Positions 26,010 through 35,416 of a stretch of DNA of 64,000 nt are shown piece by piece. How positions within the stretch are numbered: position 1 is the stretch's first letter; the number at the start of each line of letters is the position of its first letter. Origin of the DNA: Streptomyces sp. BK208 (lineage in GTDB: Bacteria; Actinomycetota; Actinomycetes; Streptomycetales; Streptomycetaceae). The DNA lies in NCBI RefSeq assembly GCF_004364245.1, contig NZ_SOAV01000002.1:124001-188000 (forward strand), read 5' to 3'. The notes under the pieces were generated by a model. That model saw only the letters and a list, made by a program, of their open reading frames with translations, was not told the origin of the DNA and did no database searches. The position numbers were made by a program, and so were the translations under genes.

Positions 26010-26819
26010 ATGACCGACGACGCCCGGGAACTGCGCGCATCCGACGCCGACCGCGAACGAGTCGCCGAGGTGCTGCGCGAGGCCCTCGCCGAGGGACGCC
26101 TGGACATGACCGAGTTCGAGGAGCGGCTGGACGCCACGTACAAGGCGCGGACGTACGGGGAGCTGGCGCCGATCACCCGTGACCTGCCGGTCGGCACGGT
26201 GGCCCGGGCGCCGCGGGTGTCGATGACGAAGGAGCCCGAGCGGGGCGAGGGCTGGGCGGGCCGGATCACCGGCCGTGAGGGGTCGTCGACCTGGGCGGTC
26301 GCCGTGATGTCCGGCTTCCAGCGCAAGGGGCGCTGGACGGTGCCGAGGCGGTTCAACTCCTTCGCGTTCTGGGGCGGCGGGGACATCGACCTGCGGGAGG
26401 CGGACTTCTCGGCCGACGAGGTCGTGATCAACTGCGTCGCGATCATGGGCGGCGTGAACGTGGTCGTGCCGCCGGGTGTCGAGGTGATCGTGCGCGGCAT
26501 CGGCATCATGGGCGGCTTCGACCACCGCGAGGAGGGCGTCCCGGGGGACCCCGGCGCCCCGCGCGTGATCGTGACGGGCTTCGCGTTCTGGGGTGGCGTC
26601 GGCGTCGAGCGCAAGGTGACGCGGGCGGAGCGGCAGCGGCTGAGGGAGGAGCGCCGCCAGGAGAAGCTGGAGCGCCGCCAGGAGAGGGGCCGCGACCGTC
26701 CGGTCCACGGCTCCGACCGCCGTGAGCTGGGCCCCTCCCGCCACCACGACCTGCACGGCACCGACTGGTCCCGGGAGCGGGACCTGGAGCGGGAGAGGGA
26801 GCGCCGCCGGGACACCTGA
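26010..26819 (+). CDS. DUF1707 / LiaF-like C-terminal domain protein
   Basis: A 269-aa protein. The N-terminal DUF1707 (SHOCT-like) module reads LRASDADRERVAEVLREALA..GRLDMTEFEERLDATYKA. A middle region contains the repeated strand pattern FNSFAFWGG, INCVAIMGG and IRGIGIMGGF, typical of the cell-wall-active-antibiotic response (LiaF C-terminal) beta-helix domain. The last 60 residues are a highly charged Arg/Glu coil. Likely a cytoplasmic membrane-stress accessory protein (inference). No membrane helix is visible. Confidence 0.85.
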   Translation: MTDDARELRASDADRERVAEVLREALAEGRLDMTEFEERLDATYKARTYGELAPITRDLPVGTVARAPRVSMTKEPERGEGWAGRITGREGSSTWAVAVMSGFQRKGRWTVPRRFNSFAFWGGGDIDLREADFSADEVVINCVAIMGGVNVVVPPGVEVIVRGIGIMGGFDHREEGVPGDPGAPRVIVTGFAFWGGVGVERKVTRAERQRLREERRQEKLERRQERGRDRPVHGSDRRELGPSRHHDLHGTDWSRERDLERERERRRDT

Positions 26820-27120
26820 CCACCACCGCGCCGGGCCCGGGACCGGGCTCGGGCTCGGTGGTCCTGTGCGCGCGGACCGGTGGTGGTCCTGTGCCGCGAC
26901 CGGGCCCGTCCTGCGCCCCGCCCGGACCGGTGGTCCTGTGCGCTCGGCCCGGCCGTTCTTGCGCCGTGCCCTGCGCACGGCCTCAGTGGGCCCTGCGCGC
27001 GCCGACCGGTCGTCCTGTGCCGCGGGCGGGCCGGCGGACCTGCCGCTCGGACCGGCGGGCGTGCGCTAGGTCCGGTGGGCGTGCGCTAGGTCCGGTGGGC
27101 GTGCGCTCGCCCCGGTCGTC
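26820..27120. other. Gene-free repetitive GC-rich region
   Basis: About 300 bases with no credible gene. It contains several imperfect copies of GACCGGTGGTCCTGTGCG and ends in three 20-bp tandem repeats (27051-27110). It lies between the convergent DUF1707 and SGNH genes. Confidence 0.7.
27051..27110. repeat. Three tandem 20-bp repeats
   Basis: Unit (A/T)CCGG(C/T)GGGCGTGCGCT followed by AGG or CGC, starting at 27051, 27071 and 27091. It sits directly before the stop codon of the SGNH hydrolase gene. Confidence 0.85.
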
Positions 27121-28485
27121 CTACGCCCTGACCGGTGCCGCGCCCTTGAGCGCGTCCAGGTCGAGGGTGTCGCCCATGCGGGCGTAGCCCTTGTCGCTGG
27201 GGTGCAGGTGGTCGCCGCTGTCGTAGTCGGAGCGCAGGCGGCGCGGGTCGTAGGCGTCGCGCAGGGCCTTGTCGAAGTCGACGACCTCGTCGAAGACCCG
27301 GCCCGCCCGGATCTCCCCGTTGACCTGCTGCCGCATGGTCTCGCGAGCCTTGGTGTCGCGGCTGCTGCCGCCGAACGGCGTGATCGTCCCTCCGACGACC
27401 TTGAGTCCCCGGGCGTGCGCCTGGCCGACGAGGGTGTGCAGGCCGGTGAGGATGCCGTCGCGGTCGGCGAGTTCCGGGCTGTGCAGGATGTCGTTGACGC
27501 CGAGGAGGACGACGACGACCTTGGGGTTGGTGCGTTCCAGCACGTCCCGGCGGAACCGGCTCAGCCCGCTCGGGTTGTCGGCGGGCCGGCCCGCCCTGCC
27601 GGTCAGGATGCGGTTGCCGCTGATGCCCTCGTTCACGACGCTGTAGCGCGGTGTGTCCCGGCCGGTGCCGGCCGCCTCGTGCAGCCGCTCGGCGAGGACG
27701 TCGGTCCAGCGGTGGTCGGCGTCGGTCTCGGAGCCGAGGCCGTCGGTGATCGAGTCGCCGAAGGCGACGACCGTGCCCTCGGCCTCGTGGCTCAGCACGT
27801 CGAGGGCGGTCAGATAGCGCCAGAACGGCGTCGGGGTGGTGTACGCGACGCCGGTGACGTCGGCCGTGCGGTCGCCGTCGGCGAGGTAGCTGGTCTGCTG
27901 GGCCCGCGGGTGGTAGGTCACCGGCCCGGACGGGACCGGCGAGAACGTGGTGACCAGGACGTTCGCCCCGTAGGGGATGGTGATGCGGGCGGTGTCGCTC
28001 ATCACCTGGCCGCCCGCCGGGATGATCACCCGGGCGCTGCCGCGGAAGGTCAGCCGGCGCATGGTGTCGGCGATCGCGGCGGCCGTGCCGGGGCCCGAGG
28101 CCAGGGCGATCGAGGCGTGCGTGACCGTCAGCGGCGCCTGTCCGTACAGGTTGGACAGGGTGATGCGGGCGCCGGTGCCGCCGACCGAGGTGTGGACGAC
28201 GTTGCGCACGGAGCGGCCGGCCATGCCGGTCGTCTCGGTGCCCGGCTCGGCGGCGGCAGGCGCGGTGGCCCAGGCGCCCACCCAGGCGCCCGTGGAGGCG
28301 GGAGCCGCCTCTCCCCGGGAGAGACCGGCCTGGGCTCGGGGTGTGTGGTCCTGGGCGCCGTCGTCCGCGGACGCTCCGGCGTATATGGCCGCGGAGATCG
28401 TCACTATCAGGGTGACGATCGCCGCGAGCAGGGCACGGTGCTTGGTGGGGGGTGCCCCCGCACCCCCGTCACGAACCCGGGTCAT
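27121..28485 (-). CDS. SGNH/GDSL-type secreted or anchored hydrolase
   Basis: An esterase-fold protein of 454 aa. The start MTRVRDGG follows GAGGAG; a hydrophobic segment at about 23-42 (LLAAIVTLIVTISAAIYAG) acts as signal peptide or anchor. The SGNH blocks are present: block I VAFGDSITDG (nucleophile Ser), block III LLGVNDIL (Asn) and block V DHLHPSDKGY (Asp and His). An N-terminal beta-sandwich domain of about 200 residues precedes the catalytic domain. It acts outside the cell on an unknown ester. Confidence 0.88.
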   Translation of the reverse strand: MTRVRDGGAGAPPTKHRALLAAIVTLIVTISAAIYAGASADDGAQDHTPRAQAGLSRGEAAPASTGAWVGAWATAPAAAEPGTETTGMAGRSVRNVVHTSVGGTGARITLSNLYGQAPLTVTHASIALASGPGTAAAIADTMRRLTFRGSARVIIPAGGQVMSDTARITIPYGANVLVTTFSPVPSGPVTYHPRAQQTSYLADGDRTADVTGVAYTTPTPFWRYLTALDVLSHEAEGTVVAFGDSITDGLGSETDADHRWTDVLAERLHEAAGTGRDTPRYSVVNEGISGNRILTGRAGRPADNPSGLSRFRRDVLERTNPKVVVVLLGVNDILHSPELADRDGILTGLHTLVGQAHARGLKVVGGTITPFGGSSRDTKARETMRQQVNGEIRAGRVFDEVVDFDKALRDAYDPRRLRSDYDSGDHLHPSDKGYARMGDTLDLDALKGAAPVRA

Positions 28486-28684
28486 GCTGTGTTGTTCTCC
28501 TCGGGCGAGGGGAGCTCCGAGGCTCCGGTCCGATGAACCCATCATGCGGCATGGGTGGAGGAAGTGCCGCAGGAGCCCCGGGCGTTCCCCCTTCGGAGAC
28601 AGACGCCGGGAACTTGTGTTCCGTTCCAGGAGTCGGTCATGAAGGGACAATGTGTGAGGGACGTATCAGCGAACGGTGGAGCGG

Positions 28685-30076
28685 ATGGAACGCACGAAAG
28701 CGGAACTTCCCGAGGGCGCCGGGGGCGCGGATGGCTCCGAGGGCGCCGGGAAGGGCACGGCGCCGGGCACCGCGGGTGCGGATGCGGGCCCGGGCGCGGT
28801 CCGTGACCGGGCGATGACGTCCTTCAGCCCGGCCGACGAGGCCAAGCGCCGCGGTGTGCGGCAGATGAAGCTCACCGCGACCGGGCTGCTGCTTGTCGTC
28901 GCCGTGGTCTACGCCCTGGCCGAGTGGGCCTCCCACCGGGGCGCGGGCGCCTGGGCGGGTTACGTGTCGGCCGCCGCCGAGGCCGGCATGGTGGGCGCGC
29001 TCGCCGACTGGTTCGCGGTCACCGCGCTCTTCCGGCACCCGCTCGGCATTCCCATTCCGCACACCGCGATCATCCCGAAGAAGAAGGACCAGCTGGGCGT
29101 CTCGCTGGGCGAGTTCGTCGGGGAGAACTTCCTCTCCGAGGCCGTCGTGCGCCAGCGGCTGCGTGCCGTCGGCATCGGCGGCCGCCTCGGCGCCTGGCTC
29201 GCCGTGCCGGAACACGCCGACCGGGTGACGGCCGAGCTGGCCGCCGCCCTGCGCGGTGCCCTGACGGTGCTGCGCGACTCCGACGTCCAGGCGGTGGTCG
29301 GCGAGGCGATCACGCGCCGTGCCGACGCGCAGGAGATCGCGCCCGGCCTCGGCAAGATGCTGGACCGGGTCGTCTCCGACGGCGGCCACAAGCGCGCCGT
29401 CGACCTGATCGTCTCCCGGGCCCACGACTGGCTGATCCTGCACGGCGACTCCGTGATGGACGCCGTGCAGGGCGGGGCGCCCGGGTGGACGCCCCGGTTC
29501 GTCGACCGGAAGATCGGCGACCGGGTCTACAAGGAGCTGCTGCGCTTCGTCACCGAGATGCGCGACATGCCCGCCCACCCGGCGCGCGGCGCCCTCGACC
29601 GCTTCCTCACCGACTTCGCCGCCGACCTGCAGTCCGACACGGAGACCCGGGCGCGGGTGGAGCGGCTGAAGACCGAGGTGCTGGGCCGCGGCGAGGTCCA
29701 GGACCTGATCGCGTCCGCCTGGACGGCCGTACGGTCCATGATCGTCTCGGCGGCGGAGGACGAGCGCAGCGAACTGCGCCTCAGGGTCCGCGCCTCGCTG
29801 CTGTCGCTGGGCACCCGAATGGCCTCCGACCCCAAGGTGCAGGGCAAGGTCGACGGCTGGGTGGAGGGCGCCGCGGTGTACGTCGTCACCACCTACCGCA
29901 AGGAGATCACCTCGCTGATCACCGACACGGTGGCCGGCTGGGACGCCGAGCACACCACGAAGAAGATCGAGGCGAACATCGGCCGCGACCTCCAGTTCAT
30001 CCGCATCAACGGCACGGTGGTCGGCTCGCTGGCCGGGCTGTTGATCTACACGGTCTCCCGCATCCTGGGGGCGTAG
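28685..30076 (+). CDS. DUF445 family membrane protein
   Basis: A 463-aa protein with an acidic Gly-rich N-terminus, a hydrophobic pair of helices (LLLVVAVVYALAEW, then AGMVGALADWFAVTALFRHP, the DUF445 hallmark) and a long helical domain, closing with a C-terminal hydrophobic helix. The ATG with GGTGGAG upstream is preferred to a GTG three codons earlier. Members are widespread; function is not established. Confidence 0.87.
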   Translation: MERTKAELPEGAGGADGSEGAGKGTAPGTAGADAGPGAVRDRAMTSFSPADEAKRRGVRQMKLTATGLLLVVAVVYALAEWASHRGAGAWAGYVSAAAEAGMVGALADWFAVTALFRHPLGIPIPHTAIIPKKKDQLGVSLGEFVGENFLSEAVVRQRLRAVGIGGRLGAWLAVPEHADRVTAELAAALRGALTVLRDSDVQAVVGEAITRRADAQEIAPGLGKMLDRVVSDGGHKRAVDLIVSRAHDWLILHGDSVMDAVQGGAPGWTPRFVDRKIGDRVYKELLRFVTEMRDMPAHPARGALDRFLTDFAADLQSDTETRARVERLKTEVLGRGEVQDLIASAWTAVRSMIVSAAEDERSELRLRVRASLLSLGTRMASDPKVQGKVDGWVEGAAVYVVTTYRKEITSLITDTVAGWDAEHTTKKIEANIGRDLQFIRINGTVVGSLAGLLIYTVSRILGA

Positions 30077-30188
30077 GGCCGCCTTGGGCGGCCCCGCGAC
30101 CGCGGCGGGCGTGTTCTCTCCGGTGCAGGGCACACGGGAGGCGTTCGTTTCGACGGAGCTCGACGCAGAGCCCGACGGAGAGGGTGCC

Positions 30189-31703
30189 ATGACAGCAGAA
30201 GCGTCGTCGTCGGGCTCGGGGCCCGCCTCCACCGGGACCGTCACCACGGCCGTCCCCGCCCGCCTGGACCGGCTGCCCTGGTCGCGCTGGCACTGGATGA
30301 TCGTGATCGGCCTGGGCACCGTGTGGATCCTGGACGGCCTGGAAGTCACGATCGTCGGCAACGTGGCCGGACGCATCGCCGAGGACGGCAGCGGCCTGGA
30401 CATCAGCTCCGCCCAGATCACCGGCCTCGCCGCCGCCCTGTACGTGGCGGGCGCCTGCTCCGGTGCCCTGTTCTTCGGCTGGCTGACCGACCGCCACGGC
30501 CGCAAGAAGCTGTTCATGCTGACGCTGGTCGTCTATCTGGTGGCCACCGCGCTGACCGCGGTGTCCTTCGAGTCCTGGTGGTTCTTCCTCTTCCGCTTCC
30601 TGACCGGCTTCGGCATCGGCGGCGAGTACGCGGCGATCAACTCCGCGATCGACGAGCTGATCCCGTCCAAGTACCGCGGCCGGGTCGACCTCATCATCAA
30701 CGGAAGCTACTGGCTCGGCGCGATCGGCGGTTCCCTGCTGTCCATCGTGATGCTGGACACCGACATCTTCCCCAAGGACCTCGGCTGGCGGCTCAGCTTC
30801 GCCCTCGGCGTGGTCCTCGGCCTGGTCATCCTCCTGGTCCGCCGCCACGTGCCGGAGAGTCCGCGCTGGCAGTTCATCCACGGCCAGGGCGACAAGGCCG
30901 ACACCCTGGTCTCCTCCGTCGAACGGGAGGTCGAGCGGGAGAAGGGCGAGAAGCTGCCGCCGCCGGCCGGTGAGATCACCATCCACCAGCGCAAGAGCAT
31001 CGGCTTCGGCCTGATCGCCAAGACCGTCTTCGGCCGCTACCCGCGCCGCGCGGTCCTCGGCCTCTCCCTCTTCATCGGCCAGGCCTTCCTCTACAACGCC
31101 ATCACCTTCGGCTTCGGCACCATCCTCATCACGTTCTTCGACGTGCCGACCGGCAGCACCGGCTACTACTTCGCCGTCATCGCCGCGGGCAACTTCATGG
31201 GCCCGCTGCTCCTCGGCCAGCTCTTCGACACGGTCGGCCGCCGCATCATGATCTCCAGCACCTATCTGCTCTCCGGCATCCTGCTCTTCGGCACGGCCTG
31301 GCTGTTCGACCGGGGCTCGCTCACGGCGACCACCATGACGGCCTGCTGGTGCGTGGTGCTGTTCTTCGCCTCGGCGGGCGCCTCCAGCGCGTACCTGACC
31401 GTCTCCGAGATCTTCCCGATGGAGACCCGCGCCATGGCCATCGCCTTCTTCTACGCCCTCGGCACCGCCGCCGGCGGTATCAGCGGCCCGCTGCTCTTCG
31501 CCGACCTGACCGAGTCCGGCGTGGTCGGCGACACGGTGCTGGCCTTCCAGATCGGCGCCGGCCTGATGTGCGCGGCCGGCCTGGTGGCGGCGTTCCTCGC
31601 GGTGAAGGCGGAACGCCGATCGCTGGAGGACATCGCGGAACCGCTGTCGGCGGCGGCCCCGGACACACCGGGAGGGACGGGCCCCGCCACGAAGACCGCG
31701 TAG
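30189..31703 (+). CDS. MFS transporter (sugar-transporter-like)
   Basis: A 504-aa major facilitator with 12 predicted helices. The A-loop motif is GWLTDRHGRKKLF, with FGIGGEYAAINSAIDELIP and RRHVPESPRW in the family positions. The large middle loop carries a charged segment EREVEREKGEKLPP. It resembles metabolite:proton symporters of the sugar-porter/AAHS type; the substrate is not predictable. The ATG has GGAGAGGG about 5 bases upstream. Confidence 0.87.
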   Translation: MTAEASSSGSGPASTGTVTTAVPARLDRLPWSRWHWMIVIGLGTVWILDGLEVTIVGNVAGRIAEDGSGLDISSAQITGLAAALYVAGACSGALFFGWLTDRHGRKKLFMLTLVVYLVATALTAVSFESWWFFLFRFLTGFGIGGEYAAINSAIDELIPSKYRGRVDLIINGSYWLGAIGGSLLSIVMLDTDIFPKDLGWRLSFALGVVLGLVILLVRRHVPESPRWQFIHGQGDKADTLVSSVEREVEREKGEKLPPPAGEITIHQRKSIGFGLIAKTVFGRYPRRAVLGLSLFIGQAFLYNAITFGFGTILITFFDVPTGSTGYYFAVIAAGNFMGPLLLGQLFDTVGRRIMISSTYLLSGILLFGTAWLFDRGSLTATTMTACWCVVLFFASAGASSAYLTVSEIFPMETRAMAIAFFYALGTAAGGISGPLLFADLTESGVVGDTVLAFQIGAGLMCAAGLVAAFLAVKAERRSLEDIAEPLSAAAPDTPGGTGPATKTA

Positions 31704-31812
31704 CGCCAGATCCCCCGTGGGTCCGGCCACCCGTCGACCCGACCACCCGGCGAGCCGGCCACCTTTCGGCCCGGCCGCCCGCCGACCCGGCCCGGACGCC
31801 GAGGAGCCCCCG

Positions 31813-32172
31813 ATGACCATCCGCAGGATCGTCCCCAACATCCACGTAGAGGCCGAGGAGCTGTGGAACACGAGCCGTGACTTCTACGGCCTGCTCGGCT
31901 TCGAGGAGGTCATGGACATGGGCTGGGTGACCACGCTGGCCTCCCCCTCCAACCCCACCGCCCAGATCAGCCTGTTCACCGAGGAGCGCACGGCGCCCGT
32001 CGTCCCCGACCTGAGCGTGGAGGTCGAGGACGTCGACGAGGTCTACGCCCGGGTCGCCGCGTCGGGCGCCGAGATCGTACGGGAACCGCGGGACGAGGAG
32101 TGGGGCGTGCGGCGCTTCTTCGTCCGGGCCCCGGACGGCCGGGTGATCAACGTACTCACCCACCACTCCTGA
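31813..32172 (+). CDS. VOC-family (glyoxalase-like) protein
   Basis: A 119-aa single vicinal-oxygen-chelate domain pair, starting MTIRRIVPNIHVEAEELWNT and ending FFVRAPDGRVINVLTHHS. GAGGAG lies 6 bases before ATG. It could be a small-molecule-binding or resistance protein; not all glyoxalase metal ligands are obvious. Convergent with the next gene. Confidence 0.82.
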   Translation: MTIRRIVPNIHVEAEELWNTSRDFYGLLGFEEVMDMGWVTTLASPSNPTAQISLFTEERTAPVVPDLSVEVEDVDEVYARVAASGAEIVREPRDEEWGVRRFFVRAPDGRVINVLTHHS

Positions 32173-32187
32173 CCGGCGCCGCGCTGC

Positions 32188-32490
32188 TCAGGCGCGGCGG
32201 TCGGCGACCGCCCACGAGGCCAGCGCCACGGCACCGGCGACACCGAGGACGGACGGCCAGGCGCCCACCTTCTTGGCCAGCGGGTGCGACCCCGCGAACC
32301 CGGCGACGTACGCCGCCGTCAGCGCGCCCGCGGCCTTCCCGCCGGCCCGCGCCCGCCACTGCTGCGCGGCGGCGGCCCCGGCCACGGCGAGCACGGCACC
32401 GCCGAGCTGCCGCTTCTTCGTCCAGCGCGCCACGCCGTACCCGCCGACGAGACCACCCGCGGCGACCACCGCACTGGGAACCTTCGCCAT
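32188..32490 (-). CDS. Small hydrophobic membrane protein, 100 aa
   Basis: The ATG follows AGGAGG. The sequence is alanine/glycine-rich with about three to four hydrophobic stretches (VVAAGGLVGGYGVARW, LGGAVLAVAGAAAAQQW, AAYVAGFAGS, VLGVAGAVALASWAV). A small multi-span protein of unknown function. Confidence 0.75.
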   Translation of the reverse strand: MAKVPSAVVAAGGLVGGYGVARWTKKRQLGGAVLAVAGAAAAQQWRARAGGKAAGALTAAYVAGFAGSHPLAKKVGAWPSVLGVAGAVALASWAVADRRA

Positions 32491-32647
32491 GTCTGCCTCC
32501 TGCTCCACCGGACCGACCCCGGCCCCGTACCGACTTGTCGGGTTCGAGGCTAATCCCCGCACCCTTCGGCCGAACACCGAGCCCTGATCGCGACACTCGC
32601 GGGTAGCCGACCCGTTGGAGAGGGGAGACGAGCACCGGAGGAGTCCG

Positions 32648-33538
32648 ATGACCACGCAGCGCCCCCACGCCTACGACCCGCCCCGCCCCCGAACGGTCAC
32701 GGTGGACGGCGCCCGCGTCGCCTGCTGGGAGTCGGGGCCGCCCGACGCCGAGCCCGTGGTCCTCCTGCACGGCTACCCCGCCGACCACCGCTGCTGGCGT
32801 CACCAGGTGGCGCCCCTGTCGGCCCGGCACCGGGTCGTCACCCCGGACCTCCTCGGCTGGGGCGTGTCCGAGCGCCCCCTGCACCTGCCGTTCGACTACG
32901 ACACGGAGGTCGCCCGGCTCGGCCGGCTCCTCGACGCACTGGAACTGGACTCGGTGAACCTGGTCGGCCACGACTACGGCGGCTTCCTCGCCCTCGGCTT
33001 CACCGAGGCCCACCCCACCCGGGTACGCCGGCTCGCCCTCCTCAACAGCCGCGCGCACGGCACCTTCACCCGCCGCTGGTACGCCGTCTTCAGCCTGCTG
33101 AGCCTCCTCGGACGCAACCCCGTGCTCCGCCGTCCGGCGCTGCGGCTGCCCTTCGCCGCCGTCCACCGCCGCTCCTTGGCCCCGCTGGTGCGCGCCGGCC
33201 ACCCGGACGCCCGTGTCCTGGACGGCTACGTCGGCTGGATGGACACCCCCGAGGGCCGCCGCTGGCTGCTCCACTACTTCGCCGACTACCGCACACCGGC
33301 CCGCCTCGAACTGCGCCCGCGGCTGCGGGACATCGACTGCCCGACGGCCGTCGTGTGGGGCCGGACGGACCGGTACCTGAGCCCCGCGATCGCGACCGAG
33401 CTGGCCGCGTCCGTACCCGGCGCCGAGCTGACGCTGCTGGACGACGCGGGCCACTGGGTGATGGACGAACGCCCGGACGCCGTGACGGCGGCACTGCGCC
33501 GACTGCTGGAACGGGAACGGGCCACACCGACCGGATGA
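32648..33538 (+). CDS. Alpha/beta hydrolase, epoxide-hydrolase-like
   Basis: A 296-aa hydrolase. The oxyanion motif is LLHGYPADHRCW; the nucleophile elbow GHDYGG carries Asp instead of Ser, as in epoxide hydrolases and haloalkane dehalogenases. The acid is in WGRTDRYL and the histidine in DDAGHWVMDERPD. GGAGGAG precedes the ATG closely. It reacts by a covalent alkyl-enzyme ester in this family; the substrate is unknown. Confidence 0.88.
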   Translation: MTTQRPHAYDPPRPRTVTVDGARVACWESGPPDAEPVVLLHGYPADHRCWRHQVAPLSARHRVVTPDLLGWGVSERPLHLPFDYDTEVARLGRLLDALELDSVNLVGHDYGGFLALGFTEAHPTRVRRLALLNSRAHGTFTRRWYAVFSLLSLLGRNPVLRRPALRLPFAAVHRRSLAPLVRAGHPDARVLDGYVGWMDTPEGRRWLLHYFADYRTPARLELRPRLRDIDCPTAVVWGRTDRYLSPAIATELAASVPGAELTLLDDAGHWVMDERPDAVTAALRRLLERERATPTG

Positions 33539-33656
33539 GACGCAGGTCACAGGATCGAGGTGCTCCTGCCTGTCACATCGCACCGACGGCATCCGTCGTA
33601 GGGGTGTACGGCCGACCGGGCCGACGAGCACGACAGCGATGACGGAGGAATCCACC

Positions 33657-34130
33657 ATGGAAGCGCGTCTCAACATCTTCGGCAGCCCGCTCGCGGGCAA
33701 GCTCCTGCGCCACATCAACTCCGCGGGCAAGGCCGTGACCGACTCGTCCCTGCCGGCCGCGACCCAGGAACTGGTCAAGATCCGCGCCAGCCAGATCAAC
33801 GGCTGCGGCTTCTGCCTCGACATGCACACCAAGGACGCCGCGAAGGAGGGGGAGACCTGGCTGCGCCTGAACCTGGTCGCCGCCTGGCGGGAGGCCACGG
33901 TGTTCACCGACGCGGAGCGCGCCGCCCTCGAACTGACCGAGCAGGGCACCCGTATCGCCGACGCCTCCGGCGGCGTCACCGACGAGGCCTGGGCGAACGC
34001 GGCGAAGTACTACGACGAGGAGCAGCTCACCGCACTGGTGGGACTGATCGCGCTCATCAACGCGTACAACCGCGTGAACGTGATCACCCAGCAGCCCGCC
34101 GGCGACTATGTGCCGGGCATGTTCGGCTGA
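33657..34130 (+). CDS. AhpD-like / carboxymuconolactone decarboxylase family protein
   Basis: A 157-aa alkylhydroperoxidase-fold protein. The redox motif is INGCGFCLDMHTKDA (CxxC plus His), the signature of the AhpD group. The ATG at 33657 is preferred because GGAGGAA lies 7 bases upstream, not the ATG six codons earlier. It probably acts as a peroxidase or disulfide reductase in oxidative defence. Confidence 0.88.
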   Translation: MEARLNIFGSPLAGKLLRHINSAGKAVTDSSLPAATQELVKIRASQINGCGFCLDMHTKDAAKEGETWLRLNLVAAWREATVFTDAERAALELTEQGTRIADASGGVTDEAWANAAKYYDEEQLTALVGLIALINAYNRVNVITQQPAGDYVPGMFG

Positions 34131-34189
34131 GGCGCCCCGCTCCACCGCCGGCCCCGGGCTCCCTCGCTCCAGGTCCCGCGGCGCGCCGG

Positions 34190-35416
34190 TCAGCCGGCGT
34201 GCAGCAGGACCGGGAGCCGCTGGTGGCCGTTGCTGATCAGCGAGGGCACGGCCGGCAGCTCCTCGGCCGGATCGGCGAGGCGGATGTCCGGGAAGCGGCC
34301 GAAGAGGCTCTCCAGCGCGAGGGACACCTCCATGCGGGCCAGCGGCGCGCCCAGGCAGAAGTGGACACCGTGCCCGAAGGCCAGGTGCTCCTTGACCGTC
34401 CGGGTCGCGTCGAAGGTGTCGGGGTCCTCGTGCCAGTCCGGGTGCCGGTTGGCGGCGGCGTACGAGGCGATGATGGCCTCCCCGCGGGCGATGGCCCGCC
34501 CGTCCGGCAGGGGGATGTCGGTGACCGCGAACCGCAGGGGCAGGTGCTTGACCGCCGGTTCGTGACGCAGCGTCTCCTCCACCACGTCCCCCCACGTGGC
34601 CTCGCCCTTGCGGACCGTTTCGAGCTGGTCGGGGCGGGTCAGCAGGGTGTACACGGCCTGGTCGACGACGTTGACGGTGGTCTCGTAACCCGCGCTGATC
34701 ATCAGCAGCAGGGTGTCGCGCAACTCCTCGGGCGAGAGGCGGTCGCCGTTCCCCTCGTCGTCCCGCGCGGCGATGAGCAGGGACGTCATGTCGTCGCCTG
34801 GGGTGGCACGCTTGTCCGCGATGAGCTGGTCCAGGACCTCGTACAGGCGCACGGTGTTGGCCTGTGCCTCGGCCTGGTCCAGGGTGGTGTCGAAGACGCC
34901 GTCCACGAGGGCGCGGAACCCGTCGCGGCGGTCCTCGGGCACGCCCATCAGGTGACCGATCACCGTGATCGGCAGCGGGTAGGCCAACTGCTGGCGCAGG
35001 TCGACCGGTTCACCGACGGGCAGCCGCGCGAGCCGGTCGACGAGATCGGTCACCACCCCCTCGACGGCGGGCCGCATCGCGTCGACGCGCCGGGCGCTGA
35101 AGGCGGGTGCCACCAGCCGGCGCAGCTTGCGGTGGTTCGCCCCGTACGCGGTGAACATGTTCTCCACCGCCACCCACAGGGCCAGCGGCCAGGTACCGAC
35201 GGCCTCACCGAAGGCCGGCCAGTGCGCCCGGGCGTCCTTGGAGACGTCGGGGCTGGTGAGCAGCCGTTTGAGAAGGACCGGGTCACTGACCGACCAGGCC
35301 TCGACCCCGAGGACGTCCACCCGCGTGGCCGGGCCGCGCTCCCGCAGGGCACGGTGCTCGGCGCGGTGGTCGGCACCGGTGGGGTCGAGGGCGAGGGCGG
35401 GCTGCTGGGGCGCCAT
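34190..35416 (-). CDS. Cytochrome P450
   Basis: A 408-aa class I bacterial P450. The heme-binding loop is FGHGVHFCLGAPLAR, with the ExxR motif EETLR and an I-helix AGYETT (the usual AG-x-D/E-T-T). The start MAPQQPALALDPTG has AAGGAGCCAGGCC upstream. No ferredoxin or reductase gene is adjacent. It lies alone between an AhpD-like gene and a repeat-rich gap, so its substrate cannot be inferred from context. Confidence 0.93.
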   Translation of the reverse strand: MAPQQPALALDPTGADHRAEHRALRERGPATRVDVLGVEAWSVSDPVLLKRLLTSPDVSKDARAHWPAFGEAVGTWPLALWVAVENMFTAYGANHRKLRRLVAPAFSARRVDAMRPAVEGVVTDLVDRLARLPVGEPVDLRQQLAYPLPITVIGHLMGVPEDRRDGFRALVDGVFDTTLDQAEAQANTVRLYEVLDQLIADKRATPGDDMTSLLIAARDDEGNGDRLSPEELRDTLLLMISAGYETTVNVVDQAVYTLLTRPDQLETVRKGEATWGDVVEETLRHEPAVKHLPLRFAVTDIPLPDGRAIARGEAIIASYAAANRHPDWHEDPDTFDATRTVKEHLAFGHGVHFCLGAPLARMEVSLALESLFGRFPDIRLADPAEELPAVPSLISNGHQRLPVLLHAG

